From: Paenibacillus sp. FSL R5-0517
Lineage (GTDB): Bacteria > Bacillota > Bacilli > Paenibacillales > Paenibacillaceae
DNA length: 64,000 nucleotides
Direction of reading: 5' to 3'
Assembly (NCBI RefSeq): GCF_037974355.1
Contig: NZ_CP150235.1
Coordinates: 5,270,001-5,334,000, forward strand
Position numbers and translations under genes: made by a program. The first letter of the stretch is position 1, and every line of letters begins with the position of its first letter. The notes below the pieces were generated by a model. That model did no database searches. It worked only from the letters and a program-made list of their open reading frames with translations, and was not told where the DNA came from. This document shows positions 18,100 to 26,779 of this stretch, piece by piece.

Positions 18100-19380
18100 C
18101 TATTTTTTGCGTAACAAATATACCAGCTTCCGATAATACATCGCCGCTTCCTTGTATTTGCGCTGATCCTCAGACACCACGGCCAATCCTTCGTATAACG
18201 GCTCAAGCCGCACGACATGCTGCGCGGATTCAAAATAAGGCAGACAGGCAAGCGCACGCTCCATGAAAACTTCGCGATCTCCATGCGCAAGAGCCAGCTG
18301 GCTCTGGTAGAAGGTTCCGCTCATCTGATGGTCCTGGGTTGTTGCACATTTCAAGAGTTGATCTACACTTTGTGCAAGTACGCCCCAGTTCTTCCGCGCC
18401 AGAGCCACTTCGCATTGATATATACAGACGAGCGGCCGCATCGCGAGCTGTGTTTCTTCCGTTTCCTGCTGCAATAGTGACTCAAATCGTTCAATCTCCG
18501 CCTGTGCCTGATCCAATTCACCTGTCATCGTTAACATAACAATCCGATTGTTGGCAATTGCGGTCACCAGATCGCCTTGGTTCCCCGCATATACGAGGTT
18601 CGCCTCCGCCATGGTTAATGCCGAGAGTGCCTCCTGAACCAGTCCCATTGCGAAACAATAACCACTATATGCCACATATAACCCGGACAATCGATGGAAC
18701 AGCCGCTGATCATATACATGACGCATCGTAAGCTCGAATACCTGTTTCGCCTCTTCATACTGTTTAACCTGGATGTAGGCTTCCATCTTGATATTTTGCA
18801 CAGACAGCCAGAATTCACTGCCAGGAAGCTCCAGCTCACTGAGCCTGGTTGCATGAGTTAGTACATCTACAAAGGCCATTTTGGAGCGATAATATTGTAT
18901 TTTATAGAATAAAAGTGCCTTGACTAACGGGCGCGGCAGATCAATATCGTCTGGGCGACCATACTTCTCCAGGTAAAAATTAAGATAGGACGTATGTATA
19001 TATTCATGTGCCGTTGCATCATTTAACTGTTGATAATATACCGCCTTCATCAAAGCCGTTGTCAGCTCAACAGTCAGTGTGTCATCCCGATCTGACAGCG
19101 CATGCACCGTCTCTTCGGATATCAACGACGCTGGAACAGACATTTGTTCGAAGATGACTTCTGCCCGTTCAAGTGTTTCCTCGTCCTGAGCCGCAGCCTT
19201 TAGAATATAGGAAGGGGATACCCCCAGGCGTCCAGCGATAGCTTCTGCCAAATCCTCAGGGAGCGGATAACGATCCGCCAGAATATTGGCAAAGTGGGCC
19301 TGCGTGACCAGACCTTCCACAAGGTCTTTACGGGAGATTTGTTTTCTTTTGCTTAGCAGTTCAATGCGTTCCTTCAGCAT
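18100..19380 (-). CDS. HTH regulator with TPR-like repeats (RRNPP-like architecture)
   Basis: 426 residues. The N-terminal ~65 residues form an XRE-type HTH (ERIELLSKRKQISRKDLVEGLVTQAHFANILADR). The remaining ~350 are helical with TPR-like repeats (EAYIQVKQYEEAKQVFELTMRHV, LSALTMAEANLVYAGNQGD, EAAMYYRKLVYLL). This is the layout of peptide-sensing RRNPP regulators such as PlcR/NprR, but I could not identify a secreted peptide gene next to it, so peptide sensing is only a possibility. It is divergent from fabV; a 17-base palindrome near the fabV promoter may be its operator. Confidence 0.75.
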   Translation of the reverse strand: MLKERIELLSKRKQISRKDLVEGLVTQAHFANILADRYPLPEDLAEAIAGRLGVSPSYILKAAAQDEETLERAEVIFEQMSVPASLISEETVHALSDRDDTLTVELTTALMKAVYYQQLNDATAHEYIHTSYLNFYLEKYGRPDDIDLPRPLVKALLFYKIQYYRSKMAFVDVLTHATRLSELELPGSEFWLSVQNIKMEAYIQVKQYEEAKQVFELTMRHVYDQRLFHRLSGLYVAYSGYCFAMGLVQEALSALTMAEANLVYAGNQGDLVTAIANNRIVMLTMTGELDQAQAEIERFESLLQQETEETQLAMRPLVCIYQCEVALARKNWGVLAQSVDQLLKCATTQDHQMSGTFYQSQLALAHGDREVFMERALACLPYFESAQHVVRLEPLYEGLAVVSEDQRKYKEAAMYYRKLVYLLRKK

Positions 19381-19476
19381 GGCATTCCTGTCCTTTCTAC
19401 CCTAACAAGCGAGTACATTATATGCACATCATCGCAAAATTAGAGATATAACGCCACCCTTCCGGCGAAATCAAAC

Positions 19477-19493
19477 GAAACGGTTTCCGTTTC
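19477..19493. promoter_or_regulatory. Palindromic candidate operator before fabV
   Basis: GAAACGG-TTT-CCGTTTC, a perfect 7-bp inverted repeat with a 3-base centre. It lies just upstream of a TACAAT -10 candidate (19508-19513), over the expected -35 position of fabV, in the divergent region shared with the HTH-TPR regulator. Confidence 0.5.
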
Positions 19494-19583
19494 CGAGGTA
19501 ATTGTTTTACAATAAGGAGGTATGTATACGAGCATTTGATCGAAATGCTGAAACATGAGCTGAATATGAAAGGATGCAAATAA

Positions 19584-20777
19584 ATGATTATTAAACCAAG
19601 AACACGTGGTTTTATTTGTACCACTTCCCACCCTGTAGGTTGCGCTGCGCAAGTGCAGGAACAGATTGATTATGTGAAATCACAGCCTGAGCTCAAAGGC
19701 CCCCGTAATGTGCTCGTAATCGGCGCTTCCACCGGATACGGTCTGGCGTCACGCGTTGTATCCGCTTTTGGAGCGGGAGCGAATACGATCGGTATTTACC
19801 GTCCGAGCAGTTCCACAGAAAAACGTACAGCCTCCGCAGGCTGGTACAACTCCGCTGCATTTGAAAAAGCCGCTGAAGAAGCAGGCCTCAAATCGTACAG
19901 CATCACAGGTGATGCATTCGCAAACGAAACACGAGACAAAGCCGTTGAACTGATTCGCAGTGAACTCGGTCAAGTGGATCTGGTCGTATACAGCGTAGCC
20001 TCGGCACGCCGTACCGATCCAAACACGGGTGAAGTATTCAACTCTGTGCTGAAGCCTATCGGACAATCCTACACGAATAAAACAGTAAACTTCCACACAG
20101 GCGAAATCAGCTCTGTTACGCTGGAGCCGGCAACGGAAGAGGAAATTCGTCAGACCGTAACCGTAATGGGTGGAGACGATTGGGAACTGTGGATGGATGC
20201 CCTGCAACAAGGTGGCGTACTCGCGGATGATGCAACAACGATTGCTTTCTCCTACATCGGACCTGAACTTACCCATGCTATCTATCGTGATGGTTCCATC
20301 GGTCAGGCCAAGAATCATCTGGAAGCGACTGCACTCAAGTTGAATGATCGTCTAAGTGCCAAGGGTGGACGTGCTTATGTAACTGTCGCCAAAGCGCTGG
20401 TGACTCAATCCAGCTCCGCAATTCCAGTCGTGCCGCTGTACATCTCAGCATTGTACAAAGTCATGAAAGAAAAAGGCTTGCATGAGGGATGTGTCGAGCA
20501 ATTGCAGCGTCTGTTCGCTGATCGCCTGTATGCAGGAGGAGAAGTTCCAACCGACGCAGAAGGTCGCATTCGTATCGACGATTGGGAGATGAGAGATGAC
20601 GTTCAGCAAGAAGTCGCGAAGCTCTGGAATGAATTGACTACAGAGAACATCTATGATCTGTCCGATCTGGAAGGTTATCGTCGCGAATTCTTCCAACTGT
20701 TTGGTTTTGAAACCGATGGTGTGGATTATGAAGCAGACGTTGATCCAAACGTTGAAGTGCCCCATCTGGTGAACTAA
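19584..20777 (+). CDS. fabV: Trans-2-enoyl-ACP/CoA reductase FabV
   Basis: NADH-dependent enoyl reductase of 397 residues, the normal FabV length, catalysing the last step of fatty-acid chain elongation. The N-terminus (IIKPRTRGFICTTSHPVGC) and the cofactor loop GASTGYGLASRV are typical. The catalytic Tyr234-x8-Lys243 (YRDGSIGQAK) is the spacing that separates FabV from FabI (x6). FabV enzymes are commonly insensitive to triclosan. SD GAAAGGA precedes the ATG. It is monocistronic, with a terminator downstream. Whether a FabI coexists elsewhere is unknown. Confidence 0.96.
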   Translation: MIIKPRTRGFICTTSHPVGCAAQVQEQIDYVKSQPELKGPRNVLVIGASTGYGLASRVVSAFGAGANTIGIYRPSSSTEKRTASAGWYNSAAFEKAAEEAGLKSYSITGDAFANETRDKAVELIRSELGQVDLVVYSVASARRTDPNTGEVFNSVLKPIGQSYTNKTVNFHTGEISSVTLEPATEEEIRQTVTVMGGDDWELWMDALQQGGVLADDATTIAFSYIGPELTHAIYRDGSIGQAKNHLEATALKLNDRLSAKGGRAYVTVAKALVTQSSSAIPVVPLYISALYKVMKEKGLHEGCVEQLQRLFADRLYAGGEVPTDAEGRIRIDDWEMRDDVQQEVAKLWNELTTENIYDLSDLEGYRREFFQLFGFETDGVDYEADVDPNVEVPHLVN

Positions 20778-20858
20778 AAAAGTTTTGGCGAGTACGCAAA
20801 CTTAGATTTTCGTTAGCACTTCTAATGCCATGTTAAAGATCTGATTGTACAATCAATG

Positions 20859-20890
20859 AAGGGGAAACCACCGGGTTCTCCCCTTTTTTG
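20859..20890 (+). terminator. Terminator of fabV
   Basis: Stem AAGGGGAAACC paired with GGGTTCTCCCCTT through a 3-base loop (one mismatch region), followed by TTTTTTG on the plus strand. Confidence 0.75.
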
Positions 20891-20973
20891 TCTATTTTTT
20901 AGATCCTTTCATCCTAGATCCTTTCTACGCCATTTTAATTTCATATCCTTACATTCTTTCGTGTATCCCCTGA

Positions 20974-22221
20974 TCAAATCGATTTAAGCTTTTTTTTCAA
21001 CTCTTTCGGTACCGTCTTCTCAATAGTGATTGAATGCGCTCCATGCATGGACGCAAAGAATTGAAGGCCCTCCCGAAAATCCGCAATCCATTCCTCCACA
21101 GGTGGAGCAGTCTCTTCCATTGATAACAAACGAACGGTAAGCACTCCAGTTTTGCGATCAAGTCGCGGGTCCATACGTCCGATTAACCGATCACCATGAA
21201 GAATCGGCATGGCATAATAACCGTAGGTTCTTTTCACCTCTGGCGTATAGATCTCCCATTTATAATGAAAATCGAATAAATCGACAATACGTTCTCTTCT
21301 CCATAACAGATTGTCCAGTGGCGGCAGGAAACGGACCGGGCCTGATGGATCATAGTGTGGCTCTTCCCTCTCCATATGCAATAACAAATCCTCGTCTTCA
21401 GCTCGAATATAATAAGGCGTCGCCACGTCCTCCACCTTAAGCGGGATCATTCGCCCATCTGACACACGGGCAGCAATATCGGCGCGTCGTTCAGCCGCTG
21501 TAGATTTTAGCCAACCCAGACGGGGATCACGGGCATCTACAACGCGATACACATGAATGTATTTATCCAGTAGAGCCTGCTTCTGGGCCAACACATCCAT
21601 ATCTTCTTTCATCGGAAGTCCCTGTTGCTGCAATCCGGATTCGGTAATATGAAAATAACGTTCATTCCCTTGCCTCGCCACCACACGAATCACAGCAGAG
21701 TCTAACAGTAGATTCAGAGCAAGTGTGGTATCCTTCGTCTTTGGCACATCTGCACTGTCCCAATAACCACTTACCCGTTCAACAGCACGGAAGGCTCTTG
21801 AAGGTAAAGGTCCTTCATCCTTCAAACGCTGTAACACATGCTGCACTGTTTTCTCCAGACCTTGCAGGGATGGAGCCAGACGCTCCCTTAATCGGGCACG
21901 CACAGGTTCAAAGAGAGCATAATCCTCGATTGGAATGACACAGGCAGCATTTGCAAAATATTCAAACACCTTATGATCACTCAGCAGCGAATTTAAGCTA
22001 TCAGCCGTATAACCCGGGTCACGGGCACCCAGCACCAGATGCTGGTTTCCGGTTACAGCAGCCACAGGATCGATCTGCACGCAACCAAGGGAGCGAATCA
22101 AACTCAGAACTTGATCGGGTCCCGATGGTAAGGAAACTGCGGGCCAACGTTCCAGTAAAGCTTGCGTTTGCAGCAAGAAACGCCGAACGATTTTTTTATT
22201 CATGTGCAGCGCTGTTGTCAT
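20974..22221 (-). CDS. YcaQ/AlkX-like DNA glycosylase (HTH_42 family)
   Basis: 415 residues, the length of the YcaQ (AlkX) interstrand-crosslink glycosylase family. The conserved N-terminal block LGCVQIDPVAAV contains the QxD catalytic-type motif (Gln49-Ile-Asp51), matching YcaQ rather than the QxQ of AlkZ. The C-terminal region keeps the expected YYAMPILHGDRLIGRMDPRLDRKTGVL. The family unhooks bulky or crosslinked bases in DNA. SD AGGGGAGAA precedes the ATG at 22221. It is monocistronic and convergent with fabV. Confidence 0.88.
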   Translation of the reverse strand: MTTALHMNKKIVRRFLLQTQALLERWPAVSLPSGPDQVLSLIRSLGCVQIDPVAAVTGNQHLVLGARDPGYTADSLNSLLSDHKVFEYFANAACVIPIEDYALFEPVRARLRERLAPSLQGLEKTVQHVLQRLKDEGPLPSRAFRAVERVSGYWDSADVPKTKDTTLALNLLLDSAVIRVVARQGNERYFHITESGLQQQGLPMKEDMDVLAQKQALLDKYIHVYRVVDARDPRLGWLKSTAAERRADIAARVSDGRMIPLKVEDVATPYYIRAEDEDLLLHMEREEPHYDPSGPVRFLPPLDNLLWRRERIVDLFDFHYKWEIYTPEVKRTYGYYAMPILHGDRLIGRMDPRLDRKTGVLTVRLLSMEETAPPVEEWIADFREGLQFFASMHGAHSITIEKTVPKELKKKLKSI

Positions 22222-22336
22222 ATGTATAGGTTCTCCCCTTCATTATATGTACAGAATTTATAGCCAATTTATAAGATCGATTTTAACAGTCCACATGATT
22301 ACTTTCCAACCAAAGAAAGGATTATAATCGTCTTAC

Positions 22337-22564
22337 TTATCCAGCAATCCGTTTCTCATAGACAAAATAAAAAGAAGCACCACCATCCTGGATGATCTGC
22401 TTCTTGTGTTTGACCTTTTGCAATTTTTCCTGCTTCGTAGGCATGAGACGTACATGCTGGGATAATGCACCATAATCTCCGTTCACTCGTCGGCTCTGTT
22501 CCGAGCACCACTTGCCTGACCGCTCTGCTTTGCGTAATGCTTTTTGTGTTTGTGTACGTGCCAT
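22337..22564 (-). CDS. Small basic conserved-looking protein
   Basis: 75 residues, very basic (MARTQTQKALRKAERSGKW..., KQEKLQKVKHKKQI) with a hydrophobic-aromatic C-terminus (GGASFYFVYEKRIAG). I cannot name a family. AAAGGAG lies upstream of the ATG, although at 13 bases spacing it is longer than ideal. Composition and codon use look coding. The charge suggests nucleic-acid or ribosome association, but that is a guess. Confidence 0.6.
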   Translation of the reverse strand: MARTQTQKALRKAERSGKWCSEQSRRVNGDYGALSQHVRLMPTKQEKLQKVKHKKQIIQDGGASFYFVYEKRIAG

Positions 22565-22684
22565 AATGGATTACACACTCCTTTGGTTGATATACACTCA
22601 ATATATCATGTGCAGCTACGCAAGTGAAGGTGCTTCCTGCTGGAATGGGCATATACATATTTTAAGAAGGCTTCCACCGTGTAC

Positions 22685-23281
22685 TTAGCGGGATTGCCGC
22701 TTTCGCCGAGACTGCCACGTTTCGATGGGTTCATGATCATCTTCTTCGATCAGTTCCAATGCTTCCTCCACTCTTCTCGCCTTGAATAAAAGGATTAATT
22801 CCATCAGATCTTCCCGGTCCAGCAACTTCACTCCATTGACTGCCGCAAGCGTCCGGCAAGCTTCCGTGTAACGGGCGGACGTTAATACAATCGACCGGTC
22901 AGCTTCATAATAACGCATGGATGTATAGATCTCCTGCACTGCACTTAATCCTACCGGATGGTTCGCACCGTATCGCTTCGCTTGTATAACACTCCGCCGG
23001 CCGAGTCGATCCACAAATACAAGATCCGCACCGAAATCCCGGCTGCTCGTCGTTTTATGAACCTCATCGTACCCGAGTTCTTCGAATAGATGATAAAGAT
23101 ATAATTCAAATTCCGAACCATCCTCCATCTTGTCGATGTCCTTTATCGTAATCTTCCTGGGATTGGCTTCACTTCGTATCCGCTGACCGCGCCCGATAAT
23201 ACGCCGAATAATCCAGGCCAACAGTAGTAATATGACAATAATTCCGATGACCCATAGGGTCACATTTTCACTCCAGTTCAT
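22685..23281 (-). CDS. Membrane-tethered Mrr-like restriction endonuclease-fold protein
   Basis: 198 residues. A single N-terminal transmembrane helix (VTLWVIGIIVILLLLAWII) is followed by a basic stretch and an Mrr_cat-type PD-(D/E)xK domain: GSEFELYLYHLFEELGYDEV, then the catalytic pattern RDFGADLVFVDRLGRRSVIQAKRY with Asp and the QAK. Such membrane-linked Mrr domains are widespread in Firmicutes. Their substrate is generally DNA, but the role is not established. SD AAGGAGAAGAG precedes the ATG. Confidence 0.85.
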   Translation of the reverse strand: MNWSENVTLWVIGIIVILLLLAWIIRRIIGRGQRIRSEANPRKITIKDIDKMEDGSEFELYLYHLFEELGYDEVHKTTSSRDFGADLVFVDRLGRRSVIQAKRYGANHPVGLSAVQEIYTSMRYYEADRSIVLTSARYTEACRTLAAVNGVKLLDREDLMELILLFKARRVEEALELIEEDDHEPIETWQSRRKRQSR

Positions 23282-23543
23282 AGCTCTTCTCCTTGTTCTT
23301 TTCCCTATGTTCTATCCAACGTCTTAATCAGATATGGCTTATCACCGCACTAAATATATCAGACTTCCACCTTGATCGAAAGAAGATGAATTCCCTGTAA
23401 CCCTCACACTTCTCCAAACATAGTTATTTCGACAAATACATGATAAAAGGTTACAGTGTGTTCGGTTGAATTGCACTTCATTTCAATGGTAAAATTCAAC
23501 AATCGGTTCTCTTTTGAACCGAAGAAGAAAGGTGGTTTATCAC

Positions 23544-24812
23544 TTGCATACATTGACCAAACACAAGTCCAAAACATGGGCTGCCCTCATTTTTAGCGGC
23601 ATGCTCCTCTTCACCATGAATACAACAAGTTACGCTGCTGCCTCAACCGAATCCATGCCCAAACCAGCGTGGACGTCATCTTCCCTGATGTTATCTGAGG
23701 CCAATACCGAAAAAGATGTCCTGATCAAGGCAATCCATGCCGTGCCATCCAAAAATCTTGTCTATGTACATGCATCCCAGGCCGTAACGAAAACAAGCAG
23801 CAAAACTACACTGGACTGGCAACTGGACTCTCTCCAAGCATTCGATGCTACAACTGGGCAATTGAAGTGGAATACGATATTCCATGAGAAAAGCGGTCCT
23901 TACACCACATACTCCGATTCGGTATATGCCAGTAACGGTACAGCTTATGTGTATATGGAATATTCGGACAAAACCAAAAAATTGTACTCATTCAATACAT
24001 CCGGTAAAACCAACTGGATCAAAACGGTGAACTCACCTGCAAGCATATCCCTTTTGGATAACGATACGCTGATGGTTGCTTCAAGTCAGGGCGTGCAGTC
24101 AAATGGTTCCGTTCGCTCAGCCATCTCGTTATATGACAAAAAGGGCAAATTAATTACCGAAAAGACCATTAACGGCAGCGTGCTCAAGGCTGATCATGGT
24201 CGAATTGTAGTGGATGCCAGCAAACAAACCAAGGTAGGCAACTTCTGGCAGCAAGCTGCGAATCCCAAGGTGGAGATCTATGATCGTACGTTGAATCGTC
24301 TGTCCTTCTACCAATTCCCTGCCAATGCCAATACACTGGGAGATGGCGGCGGTGAATCGCTGGCCATTCTGGACGATGGTTCCATTATTATGCGTGCCAA
24401 TTTCGAGAATACGGGTAACCGACTGATGGGCTTTGGCACCGACGGCAAGCTTGCATGGGGACGTGCCATTGCCGGTGATGCCTACATCCAAACGGCTGGC
24501 AACGGTTATACGGTCCTTACAGGGCAGAAGCTGGAACTGTATACGATGAAAGGCAAAGTGACTGAGCGTACATTCAAGGACGCACAGCCTGCATTAATGC
24601 ATGTTGACCAGACACAGGATGGTCAGTACCAGCTTGATTTTGCCAAAAAAGGATACATTCTTGATCCGCAGACACTGGAAGACGTGCATATCTACACGAC
24701 CAGTGCCTCCGTTCCTTCATTAGAAGGTGTCTCTACCTATGTCGATGATGTCATCTATTCGATGAACGATGAGACATTGTCCAAATATGTATTAAAGGCT
24801 GCTGTAAAATAA
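23544..24812 (+). CDS. Secreted PQQ-like beta-propeller protein
   Basis: Exported protein of 422 residues. The start is taken as TTG 23544 because AAAGGTGG is correctly spaced in front of it. The signal peptide spans TWAALIFSGMLLFTMNTTSYAAA. The rest has repeated outer-strand motifs of a PQQ-like propeller (AFDATTGQLKWNTIF, SFNTSGKTNWIKTV, GFGTDGKLAWGRAI). No enzymatic residue pattern is visible, so it is probably a ligand-binding or scaffolding propeller. Followed by a terminator. Specific function unknown. Confidence 0.75.
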   Translation: MHTLTKHKSKTWAALIFSGMLLFTMNTTSYAAASTESMPKPAWTSSSLMLSEANTEKDVLIKAIHAVPSKNLVYVHASQAVTKTSSKTTLDWQLDSLQAFDATTGQLKWNTIFHEKSGPYTTYSDSVYASNGTAYVYMEYSDKTKKLYSFNTSGKTNWIKTVNSPASISLLDNDTLMVASSQGVQSNGSVRSAISLYDKKGKLITEKTINGSVLKADHGRIVVDASKQTKVGNFWQQAANPKVEIYDRTLNRLSFYQFPANANTLGDGGGESLAILDDGSIIMRANFENTGNRLMGFGTDGKLAWGRAIAGDAYIQTAGNGYTVLTGQKLELYTMKGKVTERTFKDAQPALMHVDQTQDGQYQLDFAKKGYILDPQTLEDVHIYTTSASVPSLEGVSTYVDDVIYSMNDETLSKYVLKAAVK

Positions 24813-24818
24813 TGAACG

Positions 24819-24866
24819 GAGCGCTTCTGTATGACCGTCTAAACGGTTGACAGGGCGCTCTTTTAT
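24819..24866 (+). terminator. Terminator of the beta-propeller gene
   Basis: GAGCGC...GCGCTC outer stem with inner CTGT/ACAG and ACCG/CGGT pairings, followed by TTTTATTT on the plus strand. Confidence 0.75.
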
Positions 24867-24891
24867 TTCAAATTCGCCTGGCTTCCCTTAC

Positions 24892-24919
24892 TTGTCATTT
24901 CTTCTCATCCTGTTATACT
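24892..24919 (+). promoter_or_regulatory. Sigma-A promoter of the rlmA-like leader
   Basis: TTGTCA (24892-24897), 16-base spacer, TGt-TATACT (24911-24919), an extended -10. Predicted transcription start is near 24926, giving a ~185-nt untranslated leader before the methyltransferase. Confidence 0.7.
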
Positions 24920-24976
24920 AGTAACGTTCTCTTGCTTCACCCTAATCTTGATAGGCAAAAGGAGCTTAACCTTCCT

Positions 24977-25006
24977 ATGATAATTCAGTTCATTCGATAT
25001 AGATAA
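24977..25006 (+). CDS. Nine-codon leader peptide MIIQFIRYR
   Basis: A tiny ORF with AAAGGAG upstream (spacing about 12, a little long), encoding Met-Ile-Ile-Gln-Phe-Ile-Arg-Tyr-Arg then TAA. The C-terminal Arg-x-Arg is the '+x+' motif known from macrolide-dependent stalling in some erm leader peptides. The stop codon overlaps the 5' arm of the long leader hairpin (GATAACT, 25002-25008), so a stalled ribosome would affect its folding. Translation is inferred. Confidence 0.55.
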   Translation: MIIQFIRYR

Positions 25007-25082
25007 CTTGGGGCATAGCCATAAACCTCTTTTTTGAATTTCGTGCAGAGGTTTATTTGTTATGCCCTTTTCTTCAGTTATC
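25002..25082 (+). promoter_or_regulatory. Leader hairpin/attenuator before the rlmA-like gene
   Basis: Three nested helices: GATAACT (25002-25008) with AGTTATC (25076-25082); GGGCATA (25011-25017) with TATGCCC (25061-25067); ATAAACCTC (25021-25029) with GAGGTTTAT (25048-25056). The middle helix is directly followed by TTTTCTT, so the structure without the outer helix reads as an intrinsic terminator. It sits between the leader ORF and the methyltransferase SD, the arrangement of a transcription attenuator. Confidence 0.65.
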
Positions 25083-25110
25083 CAAATCTGAATGAATGGG
25101 GTGTTATTCC

Positions 25111-25977
25111 ATGTCAGTCCATCGCAGAGAACGTAGCGCTGCGCTTATTAATCCATACAACCATATGTTGAACTGTCCCATCTGTCATAGCCCTATGGCA
25201 ACCATTAACTCAGGGAGCATTCAATGTGTGTCCAGGCATAGCTTTGATTTTGCAAGACAAGGCTATATCAATTTCATGACACGTTTTTTCAAGGGCAACT
25301 ATGACAAACGTTTATTTACTGCCAAAAGGAATATCTTATCGGAAACCGGTATTTATGCTCCTTTGACCGAAGTACTACGCAGGTGGATCTCACGTTATTC
25401 GGTTGACATCAGCTATCGAGTGCATATTCTGGATGCCGGCACAGGAGAGGGAACATTTCTGCAGCAGATTACGCAGGATACTCCAGCCGTTGGCTGGGGC
25501 ATCGACATTGCCAAAGAAGGCATTGCCATGGCTTCCTCTGCCTACAACCAGCAAATTTGGTTTGTCGGCGATCTGGCATGCAGTCCGTTTGCAGAAGGTC
25601 AGCTGGACATCATCCTGAATATATTTTCTCCTTCCAATTATGGAGAGTTTGGACGAATTCTGAAAGATGGGGGATGGATCATCAAAGTCATCCCCCGTGA
25701 ACGATATTTAATTGAACTAAGAGAAATGCTGTTCCTGAATCGACCTGATCGAGCAGACGGCCGGGAACTTACGCTGGACCGATTCCGCAAACATCATCAT
25801 CTCATCGCCAGCATTCCGCTGACCTACACGCTGCCCGTCACCGCAAACATGCTGGATTCACTCGTTCATATGACACCACTTTCCTGGCATCGGTCGGGAT
25901 CATCCCTGGTGAGCATTCAAACTTCCTTGTCGAAGATTACCATTGACGTAGAAATACTGGTGGGAACAATCAGATAA
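25111..25977 (+). CDS. RlmA-like 23S rRNA (guanine-N1)-methyltransferase
   Basis: 288 residues. The N-terminus has the RlmA zinc ribbon: Cys22-x2-Cys25, Cys39-x3-His43 (NCPICHSP, QCVSRHSFD), then ARQGYINFM. Motif I of the SAM domain is ILDAGTGEGTF. The family methylates N1 of G745 (RlmA-I) or G748 (RlmA-II/TlrB) in helix 35 of 23S rRNA at the peptide-exit tunnel. The Gram-positive members are the G748 type, which alter macrolide and ketolide response. The ATG at 25111 follows GGGGTG. Its leader looks like an antibiotic-responsive attenuator. A bidirectional terminator follows. Confidence 0.85.
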   Translation: MSVHRRERSAALINPYNHMLNCPICHSPMATINSGSIQCVSRHSFDFARQGYINFMTRFFKGNYDKRLFTAKRNILSETGIYAPLTEVLRRWISRYSVDISYRVHILDAGTGEGTFLQQITQDTPAVGWGIDIAKEGIAMASSAYNQQIWFVGDLACSPFAEGQLDIILNIFSPSNYGEFGRILKDGGWIIKVIPRERYLIELREMLFLNRPDRADGRELTLDRFRKHHHLIASIPLTYTLPVTANMLDSLVHMTPLSWHRSGSSLVSIQTSLSKITIDVEILVGTIR

Positions 25978-26010
25978 CCGTTATGGCTGATTTCAGCCTC
26001 CATACAGCCA

Positions 26011-26050
26011 AAAAGCCGGGCGAGTTCCAACTGGAACTCGCCCGGCTTTT
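26011..26050. terminator. Perfect 40-base bidirectional terminator
   Basis: Perfect inverted repeat with arms AAAAGCCGGGCGAGTTCC and its complement, a 4-base centre, and T/A tails on both sides. It lies between the convergent rlmA-like and msrA genes and serves both. Confidence 0.92.
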
Positions 26051-26066
26051 CATGTGATCTGATGCA

Positions 26067-26582
26067 TTATTTCCAGTTCTGGTCGATAAATTCGTCCCGT
26101 CCGGATAACGCACGGTCTTCCTTATAATGCTTCTCGTTTTTCTTGTGGTAATCCTGATGATAGTCTTCAGCCGGATAGAACACGACGGCATCCCGAATTT
26201 CCGTGACAATCGGTTGAGTGAATCGTCCGCTGGCTGCCAGTTCCTGTTTAGACTGTTCAGCAAGCTCACGTTGACGTTCATTATGCACAAAGATTGCCGT
26301 ACGATACTGTGTCCCCCGATCCTGGAACTGTCCTCCGTCATCTGTCGGGTCAATCTGAGGCCAGTATAGCTCCAGCAGTCGTTCATAAAGGAATACTTCC
26401 GGATCAAATGTAATCTCAACCACTTCGACATGACCGGTCTCCCCGGTTTTGACCTGCTCATATGTTGGATTCTCGACGTGACCGCCAGTATAACCCGATA
26501 TAATCCCATGAATGCCCGGTTGTTCTTCGAACGGTGTAACCATACACCAGAAACATCCGCCGGCGAATGTAGCTTTTTCCAT
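26067..26582 (-). CDS. msrA: Peptide methionine-S-sulfoxide reductase MsrA
   Basis: 171 residues. The catalytic motif GGCFWC places the nucleophilic Cys at residue 10, and the usual downstream block [33 protein letters not shown] is present. It reduces methionine-S-sulfoxide in oxidised proteins and free Met sulfoxide in the cytoplasm, with thioredoxin as donor. The start at 26582 is preferred over the ATG at 26591, which abuts the SD (GAGGGG) with no spacing. No msrB is adjacent. Confidence 0.96.
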   Translation of the reverse strand: MEKATFAGGCFWCMVTPFEEQPGIHGIISGYTGGHVENPTYEQVKTGETGHVEVVEITFDPEVFLYERLLELYWPQIDPTDDGGQFQDRGTQYRTAIFVHNERQRELAEQSKQELAASGRFTQPIVTEIRDAVVFYPAEDYHQDYHKKNEKHYKEDRALSGRDEFIDQNWK

Positions 26583-26660
26583 TCCGTTCATCCCCTCTTA
26601 TCTAAACTACGTATGAATATAGATAGCCATTACGCATACCTTCTTATATTCTAAAACAAC

Positions 26661-26706
26661 AAGAGGTTGATTGAAAGCCATCGTTATGGCTCTCAATCAA
26701 CCTCTT
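26661..26706 (-). terminator. Terminator of the GlsB/YeaQ gene
   Basis: Hairpin AAGAGGTTGATTGA with TCAATCAACCTCTT, inner AGCCAT/ATGGCT, loop CGTT. It lies downstream of the minus-strand stress membrane protein gene. Confidence 0.8.
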
Positions 26707-26779
26707 CATTGGTAATTTATTTTATTCATTAGGTAATGCAATGTAGCAACAACTTATTCAAGAACTGATCTTGAATGAG

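Noticed and set aside
19537-19585. 15-codon ORF ending at the fabV start (TTG start)
   Set aside because: The only SD (AAGGAGG) is 16 bases away, so translation is unlikely; the overlap TAAATG may be chance.
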